This document shows, piece by piece, positions 44,985 to 54,629 of a stretch of DNA of 64,000 nucleotides. The notes under the pieces are model-generated. The model was not told where the DNA came from. It did not search any database and saw nothing but the letters and a program-made list of their open reading frames with translations. Location of the stretch: contig NZ_JAABNS010000001.1 in NCBI RefSeq assembly GCF_009928425.1, positions 1,922,001 through 1,986,000 of the forward strand, written 5' to 3'. This DNA comes from Pseudarthrobacter sp. ATCC 49987. Lineage in GTDB: Bacteria; Actinomycetota; Actinomycetes; Actinomycetales; Micrococcaceae. Both the position numbers and the translations under genes were made by a program. The first letter of the stretch is position 1. Each line of letters starts with the position of its first letter.

Positions 44985-45018
44985 GAGGACGACGGCGGGA
45001 GGTCCCGCCGTCGTCCTC
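44985..45018 (-). terminator. terminator of amtB
   Basis: A perfect 15-bp stem (GAGGACGACGGCGGG and complement) with a 4-base loop, followed on the minus strand by TTTC. It is 18 bases after the amtB stop codon and also faces the convergent kinase-like gene. Confidence 0.85.
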
Positions 45019-45035
45019 TCCATCCCGTCGGTGGG

Positions 45036-46379
45036 TCAGACGAGGCTGTCTTCCTTCTCGCGCTGGGCTGCCCGGATCGCATGGGCGGGCGCCGCAGTGT
45101 GCGTGGAGTGCGGGGCGTGGCCATGGTGCCCGAAGGGGTTGAACCGGCTCAGGGCGAGCTCGGCGAAGGCGTAGGCGCTCTCGGCGTGTTCGGAGCGGTC
45201 CACGCCGGCGATCTCGTCCTCGTGGCTGACCCGGAATCCGAGTGTCTTGTGGATGGTGAGGCCGATCACGGCCGTTCCGAGCCCGGACAGGGCAACCGTG
45301 ATGAGCACGGCGACAGTCTGCGCGACGAACTGGTGGAGGCCGCCGCCGTAGAGGAGGCCCCCGCCTTCGCCTTTGACCGGAAGGGCGATGAAGCCCAGTG
45401 CCAGGGTGCCGAGGAGGCCACCGCCAAGGTGGACGCCGACGACGTCGAGCGAGTCGTCGAACCCGAACTTGTACTTCAAGTCCACGAACACGGCGCAGGC
45501 CGCGCCGGCGAGCAGGCCCAGGCCCAGTGCGGCGAGGGGGCTGATGTTGGCACACGAGGGCGTGATCGAGACCAGGCCGGCGACGGCGCCGGACGCTGCG
45601 CCGAGGGAGGTCGGGTGGCCGTGCCGGATCTTCTCCGTCACGAGCCAGCTGATCACGGCTGCGGCCGGGGCGGCCAGGGTGTTGATCCAGATCAGGCCCG
45701 CCTGCTGGACGGTGGTGGCGGCGCCGGCGTTGAAGCCGAACCAGCCGAACCACAGGATGCCCGCGCCCAGCATGACGAACGGAATGTTGTGCGGGCGGTG
45801 GGCCGGGTCTTTGCCGAAGCCGTGCCGGTTTCCCAGGATCAGTACCAGAACGAGTGCCGCGGTGCCGGAGCTGATCTCAACTACGGTGCCGCCGGCGAAG
45901 TCGATGACCTGGCCGAAAACGGAACTGACCGCTCCGCCGGCGCTCATGAGGCCGCCACCCCACACCATGAAGGCGAGGGGGCAGTACACGGCGGTGATCC
46001 AGATGGGGACGAAGATGGCCCAGGCGGTGAACTTGGTCCGGTCAGCGATGGCGCCGCTGATCAGGGCTACGGTGATGATGGCGAAGGTTGCGCTGTAGCC
46101 GGCCTTGATCAGGTCCGGCGAACCGATGATGTTGCTCAGCCCGAAGCTGGTGAACGGGTCGCCGACCACGCCGAGGATGCCAGTGCCGGTGGTCATGGAA
46201 TAGCCCCATAGGACCCAGACGACGCCGACGATCCCGACAGAGACAAAGCTCATCATCATCATGTTGAGCGCAGCCTCGGCCCGGGTCATTCCGCCGTAGA
46301 AGAGGCCGAGCGCCGGGGTCATGAGCAGCACGAGTGCCGCCGAGACCATCATCCAGATGCTTCCCGCAGTGAGTTCCAC
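45036..46379 (-). CDS. amtB: ammonium transporter
   Basis: A 447-residue Amt/MEP channel with eleven likely helices: VELTAGSIWMMVSAALVLLM, ALGLFYGGMTRAEAALNMMM, AGYSATFAIITVALISGAIA, FAGGTVVEISSGTAALVLVL (entry of the ammonium path) and VGVHLGGGLLGTLALGF (the second pore His). The C-terminal tail has an EDEIAGVDRSEHAESAY block, as in PII-regulated Amt proteins. GTG 46379 follows GAAGGGACACGCAG and begins where the family begins; a longer extension to 46496 is unlikely. No glnK is adjacent. Confidence 0.93.
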   Translation of the reverse strand: MELTAGSIWMMVSAALVLLMTPALGLFYGGMTRAEAALNMMMMSFVSVGIVGVVWVLWGYSMTTGTGILGVVGDPFTSFGLSNIIGSPDLIKAGYSATFAIITVALISGAIADRTKFTAWAIFVPIWITAVYCPLAFMVWGGGLMSAGGAVSSVFGQVIDFAGGTVVEISSGTAALVLVLILGNRHGFGKDPAHRPHNIPFVMLGAGILWFGWFGFNAGAATTVQQAGLIWINTLAAPAAAVISWLVTEKIRHGHPTSLGAASGAVAGLVSITPSCANISPLAALGLGLLAGAACAVFVDLKYKFGFDDSLDVVGVHLGGGLLGTLALGFIALPVKGEGGGLLYGGGLHQFVAQTVAVLITVALSGLGTAVIGLTIHKTLGFRVSHEDEIAGVDRSEHAESAYAFAELALSRFNPFGHHGHAPHSTHTAAPAHAIRAAQREKEDSLV

Positions 46380-46773
46380 CTGCGTGTCCCTTCCTGTCGT
46401 GCCGCCATACCGGGACATGTCGCCGCCGGCCCCCCGATCCGGATTCAATCTTCGCCGAGACATGTTTCGGTTAAGGGGGGGAAAGGTTGCGGGCACATTA
46501 CAGGAATCGCCGTGGCGTGAAGATCACGTGACAGCCATGTTTCGGGAATGTTAACGGGGTCTCTCCGTCAACCCTTTCGGGTGCACCCACGCGGGGCCGG
46601 ATCCCCGGAATGGCGGGGGCCCGCGGGGAGTTGGAGAAATATGCGGTGAACCGCGGGATTCCGAGTTCTGGCTGTGGCAGATGCCGAGGGAGCGGCTGGG
46701 GAGCTCATTGTGTTGCAGCGTCCTGATCTGATCCCACCCAGCGGAGATTGGTCAAGCGGGGCGCAGCTCTTGT

Positions 46774-47060
46774 GTCAATGGCCAATAGTTTGTGCCCATG
46801 GACGGCCAGCAAAAGTGCCCGCTATTGGCCATGAAAACGGCGCACTCATGGCCACCAGATCTGCCCACCGGGTGTTGGGCGGCGTTGGCCATGTAGGGAT
46901 GTGGGTTTAGCTCATTGGCGTGACTCCTTTTCCGGCCAGTGGCTAGCTGAGGCGGATCGATTCTCCTGAGGTTTGGCAGACGTGCGCGTGGTGCAGCAGC
47001 CGGTCGACGCACAGGCAATCGGCAAAGATCCGGTCTGGGTCGTCGCCGCGCGGCTCGTCC
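46774..47060 (-). mobile_element. IS21-family remnant (end and 3' part of istB)
   Basis: At 46774 begins TGTCAATGGCCAATAGTTTG, almost the same as the end of the complete IS21-type element at 56020-58677. Repeats of TGGCCA and GTGCCC follow. The minus strand then reads the C-terminus of istB (VDRLLHHAHVCQTSGESIRL and a stop at 46943) and, further up, degenerate residues. The transposase part is lost. The remaining 46380-48069 interval otherwise contains only the tRNA-like repeat and a 10-base C run at about 47341. Confidence 0.75.
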
Positions 47061-47496
47061 AGCATGCGTTGACGCCAGCGGAGACAGAGATCGTCCGGAT
47101 CTGGTTGAGACAACTTGGCCAGCTCCCACCGCCAAAACAGCGAGGACAGCGACGCCCGACACCCAGAAGCGGATGCGGGATGACGGGAAAAATGATGGCT
47201 ACGGCGGCGGGCCAAATGGTGGCAAGGCCATGGCAGCGCGTCGCGCCAACTCCTACAGCTCGCCCCCGAGGCCGGCCCCGCCTGCCGACTGGCCGGGCTC
47301 AGCCAGCTCATGATCAGCTCCGGATCAGTTGCCCTGTCATGCCCCCCCCCCGCATTCCTGCATGAACAGGTATCAGAGCGGAAAATCCGGACGGGCCGCA
47401 AACCCAGGTCCAACTACAGAATAATCAGCAAGTCATGTTGTACGCGGCTCTAGCCACCATGAAGTAGTGAACGAGCCTCTGAACTGCGGAAACACT

Positions 47497-47532
47497 GTGC
47501 CCGAGGTGGGACTCGAACCGGGTTCCAGCCCT
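47497..47532 (-). repeat. tRNA 3'-end-like repeat, copy 2 (candidate attachment site)
   Basis: 36 bases identical and in the same direction as 40427-40462, with looser similarity continuing to about 47700 (including an AGTGTGGACA/TGTCCACACC inverted pair). The two copies bound a 7.1 kb segment holding the SRPBCC gene, the phosphomutase trio, amtB and the IS21 remnant. No integrase gene is present in that segment. I see no gene between here and 48069. Confidence 0.6.
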
Positions 47533-48069
47533 GGCAAACACTGGACTCCAGCCGAAACATACGGAAACCGGCCCAGTCCGGCACCGGTACGGCCCAGTCC
47601 GGAACCCAAAGTGTGGACACTGTCCACACCCCCACTTCTCCCCACCAGGGGCCCCCAAACAGCCGCACCCGCATCGACAGGGTGCGGCGCTTCTTTGCCC
47701 TGAAACTTGATCCTGCTGGAGAAGTTCAACCGCGGCTGCAACCGGGTCATGCCCGCCCTCGTTGCCGAGTCTTGGGCATGCAGCACGGCATGCTCAGCCT
47801 CTCGACTCTCCATCACCAAGTCACCTCCCTTCAAGCCATTCATGATCCCATCGGCGTACCGCTGCATGACCAGGCAGCGCTCCTTCAGATGCTGACCGCG
47901 GATTAACAGAGCCACACGAAGACAACGGAACCCCGGCGGCGCCACCAGCCGCCGCCACAGCACGGTTCCAACGATCAGGCCTGGCCCAGAACGCAGCACG
48001 AACTGCCCACGACGGCATAACGTTGTCGTGTCCCGTTAGGGAACCCCCTGCGGGACGCGTCAGAAGATA

Positions 48070-48459
48070 TCAGCCGGCAGTCGGCTCCTCGTCGTTGGCG
48101 ACAGCCTCGATCCAATCCACAGCCTCGTCCGAAAGCTGGGGACCGTCTGCTGATTCGCCGGCCCACCACTCAGAATCGGTAGTGCCGCCGGTAACCGCCA
48201 TGATGTGGGCGATGACATGCGGCGGCAGCGGCTCCCCGTTGTGCTCAATGAGCCAGCCGCGTGTTTCCGCATCGACCGCGTGGATTATGGGGCATTCGAT
48301 CTTGGCCGCGGGTGGATACTTCCTTGGGTAGTGCGGTCGGAGCCCACCGGTTCCACAAGTATCGGTAGACCACGTGCCGAGGTCGCACCCGGTCCACTGT
48401 CCCAGTTCCAAGGAACTGGAACGCCGAGGTCCTTCCAAAAGCAGCAGTGATCGAACCAC
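48070..48459 (-). CDS. uncharacterised protein, possibly frameshifted
   Basis: The C-terminal half (HYPRKYPPAAKIECPIIHAV, GWLIEHNGEPLPPHVIAHIM, DEAVDWIEAVANDEEPTAG) looks like a true protein. The first 40 residues of this frame do not, whereas another frame upstream reads NWTDVVTWFDHCCFWKDLGV and WNWD, starting near 48510. A frame change near 48330 probably separates two halves of one gene of about 145 residues. Family unknown. Confidence 0.45.
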   Translation of the reverse strand: MVRSLLLLEGPRRSSSLELGQWTGCDLGTWSTDTCGTGGLRPHYPRKYPPAAKIECPIIHAVDAETRGWLIEHNGEPLPPHVIAHIMAVTGGTTDSEWWAGESADGPQLSDEAVDWIEAVANDEEPTAG

Positions 48460-48593
48460 GTAACTACATCCGTCCAGTTCTCAGGCGCCTCAGTTTCAGC
48501 CCCCATCATGCGCCCCCGCCAGAGCCGAACTTCTGTGGGGTGGGGGAGCTCCGCTGTGCCCGTCCTTGAGGCGGGCTCCCCCAACCCCAGGCG

Positions 48594-50015
48594 TTACCCC
48601 GTGGGCTCGATCGGGGTGTGCACTCCTGAGTGTGCCTCGATGATCTCACCGGCGTCGAACAGTGTGTCTTCGCGGAATTTTCGGCCGATCACCTGGACGC
48701 TTATTGGCAGTCCGTCGGGGTTGGCGACCGGCACGGACAGCGCGGGGAATCCTAGGGCTGCGAGTGACATCATGGGCCACTGCGCGTTGATGACTGCCTG
48801 CATTCGGTCCACGCCCTGGACGTCGGCATCAACTTCGAAGGTCCGGTCCGCGGAGACGGGAGTGATCAGCAGCGGGTACTGCTGCAGGAACAGCTGCATT
48901 TCCCGGATCAGGGTGCCGCGTCGGGCGTATCCGCGTATGTATGCCTGTAGTCCGAAGTCGTTGGACATTCTGCGGGCCACCGCGAACTGGTTGTCCGCGG
49001 ACCTGCGGATGGCTTCATCGCCGAGTTCTTCGATGGCTGGGGCCAGCTCGGGGAATTCTATTCCTTGCACCAGCTGCCACCACAGTCTCCATGCCTCGGC
49101 CAGCAGTGGGAGTTCCACTTCTTCGACTATGTAGCCTGCGGCTTCCAGCGCGCGCGAGGCTTTCGTGATGGCTGTGTTGACGGCAGGGTCAGGGCTCTTG
49201 ATCCCCACATCACGGACGACAGCTACGCGCGCAGGCCTTTGCAGCGGTTCCCCCGTTAGTGGCACGGGCATGCAGAACGGGTCTTCTGGGCTCCAGACGG
49301 CCATGGTGGCCAGTCCGAGGCGGGTGTCAGCGACGGTCCGTGCCAGCGGTCCCTGGACGAGCATGGTCTGGACACCGAGTAGTTGATCCTGATCGTGCGG
49401 ACCGTACCAGGAGGGCACACGTCCGACGGTGGGCCGGAGGCCCACCACTCCGCAGCTGGCTGCGGGGTAGCGAATTGATCCGCCAATGTCGTTGCCGTGC
49501 GCCAGCGCCCCCATGCCTGTGGCGACGGCGGCGGCGGCACCGCCGCTGGAGCCACCCGGTGTCCGGTTGGGGTCCCAGGGGTTCAATGTACGTCCGTGCA
49601 GATCATTGTCGGTGAACCAACGGATGGAAAAAGCGGGGGTGTTAGTCCGTCCCACGAAGATCGCCCCGGCCTTGCGCCAGTTGGCCACATGGGGGCCGTC
49701 ACAGTCCACGACGGCGTCCTTCAGGGCAGTGACTCCGTTGGTCGTGGCGTGCCCGGCCTGGTCGCTGTTGATTTTGATGGTGACGGGGACCCCGTGCAGC
49801 GGCCCGGTCACCTCTCCGGACGCCCGGCGGCGGTCAGCCGCATCCGCGGCGGACAGCGCTTCTTCAGCGGACACTTCGGCCAAGGCATTTATATGGGGGT
49901 TGACCGAATGAATCCGGTCCAGCGCTGATTCGGTTGCCTCCCGTGAAGTTATTGTTCCGGTTCGTATGGCCTCTGCCGTGCGCACGGCGCTCCACTGCCA
50001 AATGTGTTCAGACAT
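48594..50015 (-). CDS. amidase (amidase signature family)
   Basis: A 473-residue hydrolase of the GatA/AS family. The Ser-cisSer-Lys triad is visible: Lys in VPVTIKINSDQAGHATTNG, cis-Ser in GGSSGGAAAAVATGMG and Ser in NDIGGSIRYPAASCGVVGL. Length fits a stand-alone amidase, not GatA (there is no gatB or gatC). It lies 36 bases downstream of livF, last in the row of ABC genes. This suggests that the imported substrate is an amide or carbamoyl compound hydrolysed inside the cell. Confidence 0.9.
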   Translation of the reverse strand: MSEHIWQWSAVRTAEAIRTGTITSREATESALDRIHSVNPHINALAEVSAEEALSAADAADRRRASGEVTGPLHGVPVTIKINSDQAGHATTNGVTALKDAVVDCDGPHVANWRKAGAIFVGRTNTPAFSIRWFTDNDLHGRTLNPWDPNRTPGGSSGGAAAAVATGMGALAHGNDIGGSIRYPAASCGVVGLRPTVGRVPSWYGPHDQDQLLGVQTMLVQGPLARTVADTRLGLATMAVWSPEDPFCMPVPLTGEPLQRPARVAVVRDVGIKSPDPAVNTAITKASRALEAAGYIVEEVELPLLAEAWRLWWQLVQGIEFPELAPAIEELGDEAIRRSADNQFAVARRMSNDFGLQAYIRGYARRGTLIREMQLFLQQYPLLITPVSADRTFEVDADVQGVDRMQAVINAQWPMMSLAALGFPALSVPVANPDGLPISVQVIGRKFREDTLFDAGEIIEAHSGVHTPIEPTG

Positions 50016-50051
50016 TGCTTTCCTTTCAGGTTGGGTGTGGTTGTCCGGCCT

Positions 50052-50741
50052 TTAGCCGACTACCAGCAGGTCCATCAACGGGTCCTGCTGCTCACGGAGG
50101 GCGCCTGTGGGTTCGTCCAGGACAATCCGGCCCTTGAGCATGGCAATGACACGGTCTGCGTACTCGAGTGGCAGGGCGGGTCCTTGTTCTACGAACACGA
50201 CGGCTGTGCCTGTTGCGGCCACGGCGCGTAGGGCCTGCAGCGCTGCGTGGGCCAGGGAAGGTTGCAGTCCCTGGGAAAACTCATCGATCGCGATCATCTT
50301 TTCCCCGGCGAGTATGGCCCGGGCGATGCCGACCTGCTGCTTCTGGCCTCCGGAAAGTTGACCGGCGGGTTGATTGGCCCGCTCGGTCAGGAGCGGGAAC
50401 AGCGAGTAGATGTCCACCGGTGGTTGGTAACCTCGACGACGGGCCAGCTGCAAGTTTTCCTGAACGGTCATACTGGGGAACACGCCGCGATCATCCGGCA
50501 TATATGTCATGCCCCGACGAGCAAGTGCCTCAGGTTTGCCGACCGGGAGCCGCTTACCGTCGACGCTGATGCCTCCTGCATGAATCTGGCAGAGACCGAA
50601 AATCGTGCGGAGCAGGGTTGTTTTCCCGACGCCGTTTCGCCCCAGCAGGGCCGTGACTTCTCCGCTGTGAATGGTCAGGGACACGTCGTCTACGACGCGG
50701 GTTTTGCCGTACCCCGCCGCAAGATTTGTCAGTTCCAGCAT
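50052..50741 (-). CDS. LivF-type ABC transporter ATPase
   Basis: A 229-residue ATPase. Walker A is ALLGRNGVGKTTLLRT, the signature is QLSGGQKQQVGIARAILAGE, and Walker B is KMIAIDEFSQGLQPSLA. The D after the usual LDEP is replaced (AIDEFSQG), as in LivF-type domains. It pairs with the fused LivM-LivG product. Start is ATG 50741, with GGAG 9 bases before it; GTG 50747, overlapping the upstream stop, is an alternative. Confidence 0.9.
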   Translation of the reverse strand: MLELTNLAAGYGKTRVVDDVSLTIHSGEVTALLGRNGVGKTTLLRTIFGLCQIHAGGISVDGKRLPVGKPEALARRGMTYMPDDRGVFPSMTVQENLQLARRRGYQPPVDIYSLFPLLTERANQPAGQLSGGQKQQVGIARAILAGEKMIAIDEFSQGLQPSLAHAALQALRAVAATGTAVVFVEQGPALPLEYADRVIAMLKGRIVLDEPTGALREQQDPLMDLLVVG

Positions 50742-50743
50742 GC

Positions 50744-52543
50744 TCACACCGCTCCCAAGTAGGCGTTACGTACATCCGCGTGGGCGGAGACCTCGTCCAT
50801 GTCCCCGTCCACCAGCACCATGCCGTCAGCCAGGACCACGACGCGGTCTGCCAGCTGACGGACGATGTCCATGTCATGCTCCACGATGACCAGGGTGCAT
50901 CCCAGCTGCTGGTTAACGTTTCTGAGCGTCTGTGCCAGGCGAACCGAGTCCTCGTGGGAAAGTCCGGCGGCCGGTTCATCCAGCAGTACGATCTCTGGGC
51001 CCCAGGCAATGGACATGGCCAGCTCGAGCGCGCGCTGATCAGCCAGCGGCAGGTCTTGGGTTAGAATGTCACTGTTGTTTGTGAAGCGTTCCAGCTCCTC
51101 GGGAAGGTCCACCCACTGGAACGCTTCCGCCCGAGCCATTGCCATGTTCTGGGCCGGCGTTAGTTCATGGTAGATACTGGGAATCTGGAAAAGCCTGCCC
51201 AGACCCAGGCCCGCACGCTCGTGCGCGCTCGAAGACGTTACCTCCCGATCGCGGATCCGGATCTGCCCGCTGCTCACCGGCAGGTCCCCAGCAACAAGGT
51301 TCAGCAGGGTGGTCTTACCGGCACCGTTCGGGCCGATAAGGCAGACGATCTGCCCTGCAGGAATATTGAGTGTCACTCCCCGGACTACCGGTACCGCGCC
51401 AAAGGACTTCGTGACGTCCTTCAGGCTGAGAGCCGACGGATCGAGATCGATCGGGGGCCTGATATTCATTTCTTCGTCCTGCCGAAGACGGCCGAAGTCC
51501 CCTCCCCGTGCGGCTGCTGCCGGACGAGCGGATGCGATGTCGGCATCGGTGTGGTCTGAGAAGATAAGGGCGTCTTGCGCGGCTGAACGCGCCAGGGGGC
51601 TGCGCCGTAGTTTGGCTGCAAAACCTACCAGTCCTCCGGGGGCGAAGCGAACGACAAGAATAAAGGCGACACCCATCACCAGCAGGTACCAGCTGCCGAT
51701 TGCCTCGCCCAGATACTCCTGCCCGATGGTGACAATCCCGGCTCCCAGAAAAGCGCCAATGATAGTGCCGCGTCCCCCTACCGCCAGCCAGACCAGCACT
51801 TGGGTGGACATCACAATGCCGGCGGTGGCCGGGGAAACCAGACCAATCACAGGAGCTGCTGCACTACCGGCAACTGTGGCCACCAGTGCACTGAGGACAA
51901 AGGCCGTTGTCTTGGTCCGGTGTGGGTCCACGCCCAGGTGTTCGGTTCGCTGCTCATTGACGCGTACAGCCAGCAGACGCCGACCCAGTGGTCCCCGCAG
52001 TGCGACGAACCAAACTGCCGTGACCACTACCAGTGCCACGATGGCGGTGCGGTAGAAGTTGTCGACAACGCCAGGTGAGGGGACAAAGAGCCCGTTGCTG
52101 CCGTTGGTGACGGCGAGCCAGGACCGGGCGATTTGTTCGGCCAGCAGTGTTAGGGCGAGCGTGAGTACGGCCATCGTGGAGGCAAGGGCCCTGTTGCCCA
52201 GGCCCACGTGTCCTATCCCCAACGCCACGAGCGCAGATAGAGCCAGTGCGGCAGCGACTCCTATCGCCACGGGAATGCCCGCGTTGACCGCGATGGCTGC
52301 ACCATAAGTACCGATCCCGAAAAAGGCTGCGTGCCCGATGCTGATGACTCCGGCCCGGCCCCAGCCCAGATCCAGGCCGAAGGCGAAGAGTCCATAAGCC
52401 AAGGCCAGCGTCAGCAGGGCCAAAGGGTAGGCCGGCAGCAGAAACGGCACAACGGCCAGGCCCACAATGGTGCCCGCGAGAGCTATAGCGTGCCGGCGTT
52501 CAACCCTGCGCCGCCAGTTTGTCATAGGCTTCAGGAAACGCAT
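50744..52543 (-). CDS. fused LivM permease-LivG ATPase
   Basis: A 599-residue fusion. Residues 1-300 form the LivM permease (about nine helices; GWGRAGVISIGHAAFFGIGT is the family signature). A short linker (AASRPAAAARGGDFGRLRQ) leads to the LivG ATPase from about residue 345 with Walker A CLIGPNGAGKTTLLNLVAGD, signature region LADQRALELAMSIAWGPEIV and Walker B VLLDEPAAGLSHED. Fusions like this are known in HAAT-type importers. It overlaps the substrate-binding protein gene by 13 bases. Substrate is not branched-chain specific by sequence alone. Confidence 0.92.
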   Translation of the reverse strand: MRFLKPMTNWRRRVERRHAIALAGTIVGLAVVPFLLPAYPLALLTLALAYGLFAFGLDLGWGRAGVISIGHAAFFGIGTYGAAIAVNAGIPVAIGVAAALALSALVALGIGHVGLGNRALASTMAVLTLALTLLAEQIARSWLAVTNGSNGLFVPSPGVVDNFYRTAIVALVVVTAVWFVALRGPLGRRLLAVRVNEQRTEHLGVDPHRTKTTAFVLSALVATVAGSAAAPVIGLVSPATAGIVMSTQVLVWLAVGGRGTIIGAFLGAGIVTIGQEYLGEAIGSWYLLVMGVAFILVVRFAPGGLVGFAAKLRRSPLARSAAQDALIFSDHTDADIASARPAAAARGGDFGRLRQDEEMNIRPPIDLDPSALSLKDVTKSFGAVPVVRGVTLNIPAGQIVCLIGPNGAGKTTLLNLVAGDLPVSSGQIRIRDREVTSSSAHERAGLGLGRLFQIPSIYHELTPAQNMAMARAEAFQWVDLPEELERFTNNSDILTQDLPLADQRALELAMSIAWGPEIVLLDEPAAGLSHEDSVRLAQTLRNVNQQLGCTLVIVEHDMDIVRQLADRVVVLADGMVLVDGDMDEVSAHADVRNAYLGAV

Positions 52544-53730
52544 TGCGACCCGCTTCCCGTGTCCTCAGGGGTCTTGTAGCTCTGGACCGGGACGTACTTG
52601 CCGCCAGGCTGGATGCCCAGCAGATACATCTCCGTGACGAAACGGTGATCCTTTGTAAAGTGCCCGCTGCCAAAGACACCGTTCTCGATAGTGGCACCTG
52701 AGAGGGCCGCCGTGATGGCGTCTGCGTCGGTGGAGCCTGCCTTCTCGACAGCGCGGGCCACCATTTGGACGCCCTCATAGGCGTTGGCCGCTACTCCCGG
52801 AATCGGAGCGGAGAAATCGTATGCCTTCCGGTAGTTCTGGACGAATTCGGCGTTGGCCTGTCCCGTTAGCTGGTCGGAGTAACGGCCTGGCAACTCCATG
52901 CCGTCGATCCGGGTGGTCAGCCCGGGATAAAAGTCCTGCATGATGCTCACACCGCTGAATCCGGTGCTCTTCAACAGCCCGGCCTGGTCCGCCTGGCTGA
53001 CCAGAGACGTGGCATCACCGCCCACGACCGCGGACAAGATCCAGTCCGGCTTAGCGGCGGACAGTTTGTTGATAACAGGCTGCCAGTCGGCGGTGCCGAG
53101 TGGCGAATATTCTTCCACAGATACGCTGCCGCCTGCGGCTTCGACCATACTGCGCGCCTTGGCCAGATAGCCCCGGGGAAAGACGTAGTCATTGCCCACC
53201 ATCGCCACCCGCTTGCCGTATTTGTTCATCATCTGCGGGACGATCACGTCCAGCATCGTAAGGTCAGGTTCTCCGAACGGGTAGAAGTACGGACCGCAAA
53301 ATGATGCATCACCGAGCACCACAGAGGAAAACGGGACCTTTGATGCCTGGGAAACTTTGCCCACGGCCGCGGTCGTGTCACCCGGAATGGTTCCGAACAG
53401 ATAATCCACTTTGTCCTGGGCGATCAGACGCTGGGCCAGCTGAGTGGATTTTGACGCGTTGGCCTGGTCGTCCACCGTCACGACCTCCACCGGGCGCCCC
53501 AGGACGCCGCCGGCTTCGTTGATCTTCTTCACCCCGAGCTCGACGCCGCGCTGCAGTGCGAGTCCCTCTTGCACGGCAGGACCGGTCACGGGTGCGATCA
53601 GGCCGATCTTGAGGGCGTGGCCCGAGCTCGGCGCCTGCGCGCTCGTGCTGGCTGCTCCACAGCCGGTCAAGACCAGGGCTGTGGCGGTGAGGATGACTGT
53701 TGCCGCGCTGAGGCGGCGACTGCGGTTCAT
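52531..53730 (-). CDS. ABC substrate-binding lipoprotein (HAAT family, LivK/UrtA-like)
   Basis: A 399-residue receptor. MNRSRRLSAATVILTATALV ends in the lipobox LTGCGAAS. The mature part has the periplasmic-binding type I fold: KIGLIAPVTGPAVQEGLALQ, KKINEAGGVLGRPVEVVTVD, VDYLFGTIPGDTTAAVGKVS and GPYFYPFGEPDLTM. The last feature resembles amide/urea-type receptors (FmdD/AmiC-like) more than LivK, but this is judged by eye. ATG 53730 overlaps the permease stop (ATGA). Confidence 0.9.
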   Translation of the reverse strand: MNRSRRLSAATVILTATALVLTGCGAASTSAQAPSSGHALKIGLIAPVTGPAVQEGLALQRGVELGVKKINEAGGVLGRPVEVVTVDDQANASKSTQLAQRLIAQDKVDYLFGTIPGDTTAAVGKVSQASKVPFSSVVLGDASFCGPYFYPFGEPDLTMLDVIVPQMMNKYGKRVAMVGNDYVFPRGYLAKARSMVEAAGGSVSVEEYSPLGTADWQPVINKLSAAKPDWILSAVVGGDATSLVSQADQAGLLKSTGFSGVSIMQDFYPGLTTRIDGMELPGRYSDQLTGQANAEFVQNYRKAYDFSAPIPGVAANAYEGVQMVARAVEKAGSTDADAITAALSGATIENGVFGSGHFTKDHRFVTEMYLLGIQPGGKYVPVQSYKTPEDTGSGSQCVS

Positions 53731-54629
53731 GCCGGTGCTCCGTGGCGTGTGGCGGGGACCGCGGGTGCTATTTTCCATTGGGGTTTCCTCCAGGACAGGC
53801 CGTTCGGACGAACGGCGATGAGAATGATCAACAGAGCAAAAAGAATCAGCTGAGCGACGGTTTCGTTCAGATAAGTGCGCAGCAGGGTGCTGAGGATAGC
53901 GACGATCAAGGCTCCGAAGATGGAGCCAGGGAGCGATCCGGGCCGGCCAATCAGCACTGCAAAGAACGCCGGGGCCAGAAAGGAGACGCCGACACCCGGA
54001 GTCACGCCCAGCATGGGGCTTTGCAAGGCTCCGGCCAGGACAGCGAAGCCGGTGCCCGCGGCGAATGTCCCGGTGATCATCAGCGTGGGCGGGATACCCA
54101 GCAAGGATGCCATGGTGCGGTTGTCCACCGTGGCGCGAATCCTCATTCCGAGGTTGGAACGAAACAAGAGCAGCAGACCGCTCCCGACGACGGCCAGTGC
54201 GATTACCGTAATGACGAGCCTGTATACGGGGTACTGGACGCCCAGGACGTCGAATGTTCCCGACATTGGTGCCGCTACGGATGCTGGTGTGGAACCGAAG
54301 ACGGCGTCCGCTCCTTGGCGAAGCACAATGCCCACGCCCCACATGGCCAGTAGTGTGGCGAGGAACCCTCGAGCATAGAGCCGTGAGAGCACTAGCCTCT
54401 CAGTGATTACGCCTAGTGCCAGGCCCAGCAGGACCACCACAAGCAGCCGGGGCCAGAAGGGAATTCCTGCCATGGCGTACATCAGGAATGCGCCTACCAT
54501 TGCGAATTCACCGTGTGCCACATTAACCACGCCCAGTTGGCCGAAAATGATCCCCAGACCGAAGGCCAGTAGGGCATAGAAGCCAAAAAGCGTGAAGATG
54601 GACAGCAATAGGCTGACTAAACTTTCCAA
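53727..54629 (-). CDS. LivH-type ABC permease
   Basis: A 300-residue permease with eight or nine helices. LGVVNVAHGEFAMVGAFLMY is the LivH signature and RNRTMASLLGIPPTLMI-like region lies in the middle (DNRTMASLLGIPPTLMITG). The start is a TTG at 54629, since GGAGG precedes it with perfect spacing and family similarity begins at once (LESLVSLLLSIFTLFGFYAL). It is the first intact gene of the importer. Just upstream lies an amidase remnant. Confidence 0.9.
   Translation of the reverse strand: MESLVSLLLSIFTLFGFYALLAFGLGIIFGQLGVVNVAHGEFAMVGAFLMYAMAGIPFWPRLLVVVLLGLALGVITERLVLSRLYARGFLATLLAMWGVGIVLRQGADAVFGSTPASVAAPMSGTFDVLGVQYPVYRLVITVIALAVVGSGLLLLFRSNLGMRIRATVDNRTMASLLGIPPTLMITGTFAAGTGFAVLAGALQSPMLGVTPGVGVSFLAPAFFAVLIGRPGSLPGSIFGALIVAILSTLLRTYLNETVAQLILFALLIILIAVRPNGLSWRKPQWKIAPAVPATRHGAPA

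Noticed and set aside
44853..46211. A 452-codon plus-strand frame across amtB
   Set aside because: Antisense to a clear Amt transporter; composition is that of a shadow frame (Gly/Glu/Asp-rich, no domain).
47341..47352. Poly-C tract as a phase-variation tract
   Set aside because: It is a run of about ten C in a region with no recognisable gene, so nothing would be switched.
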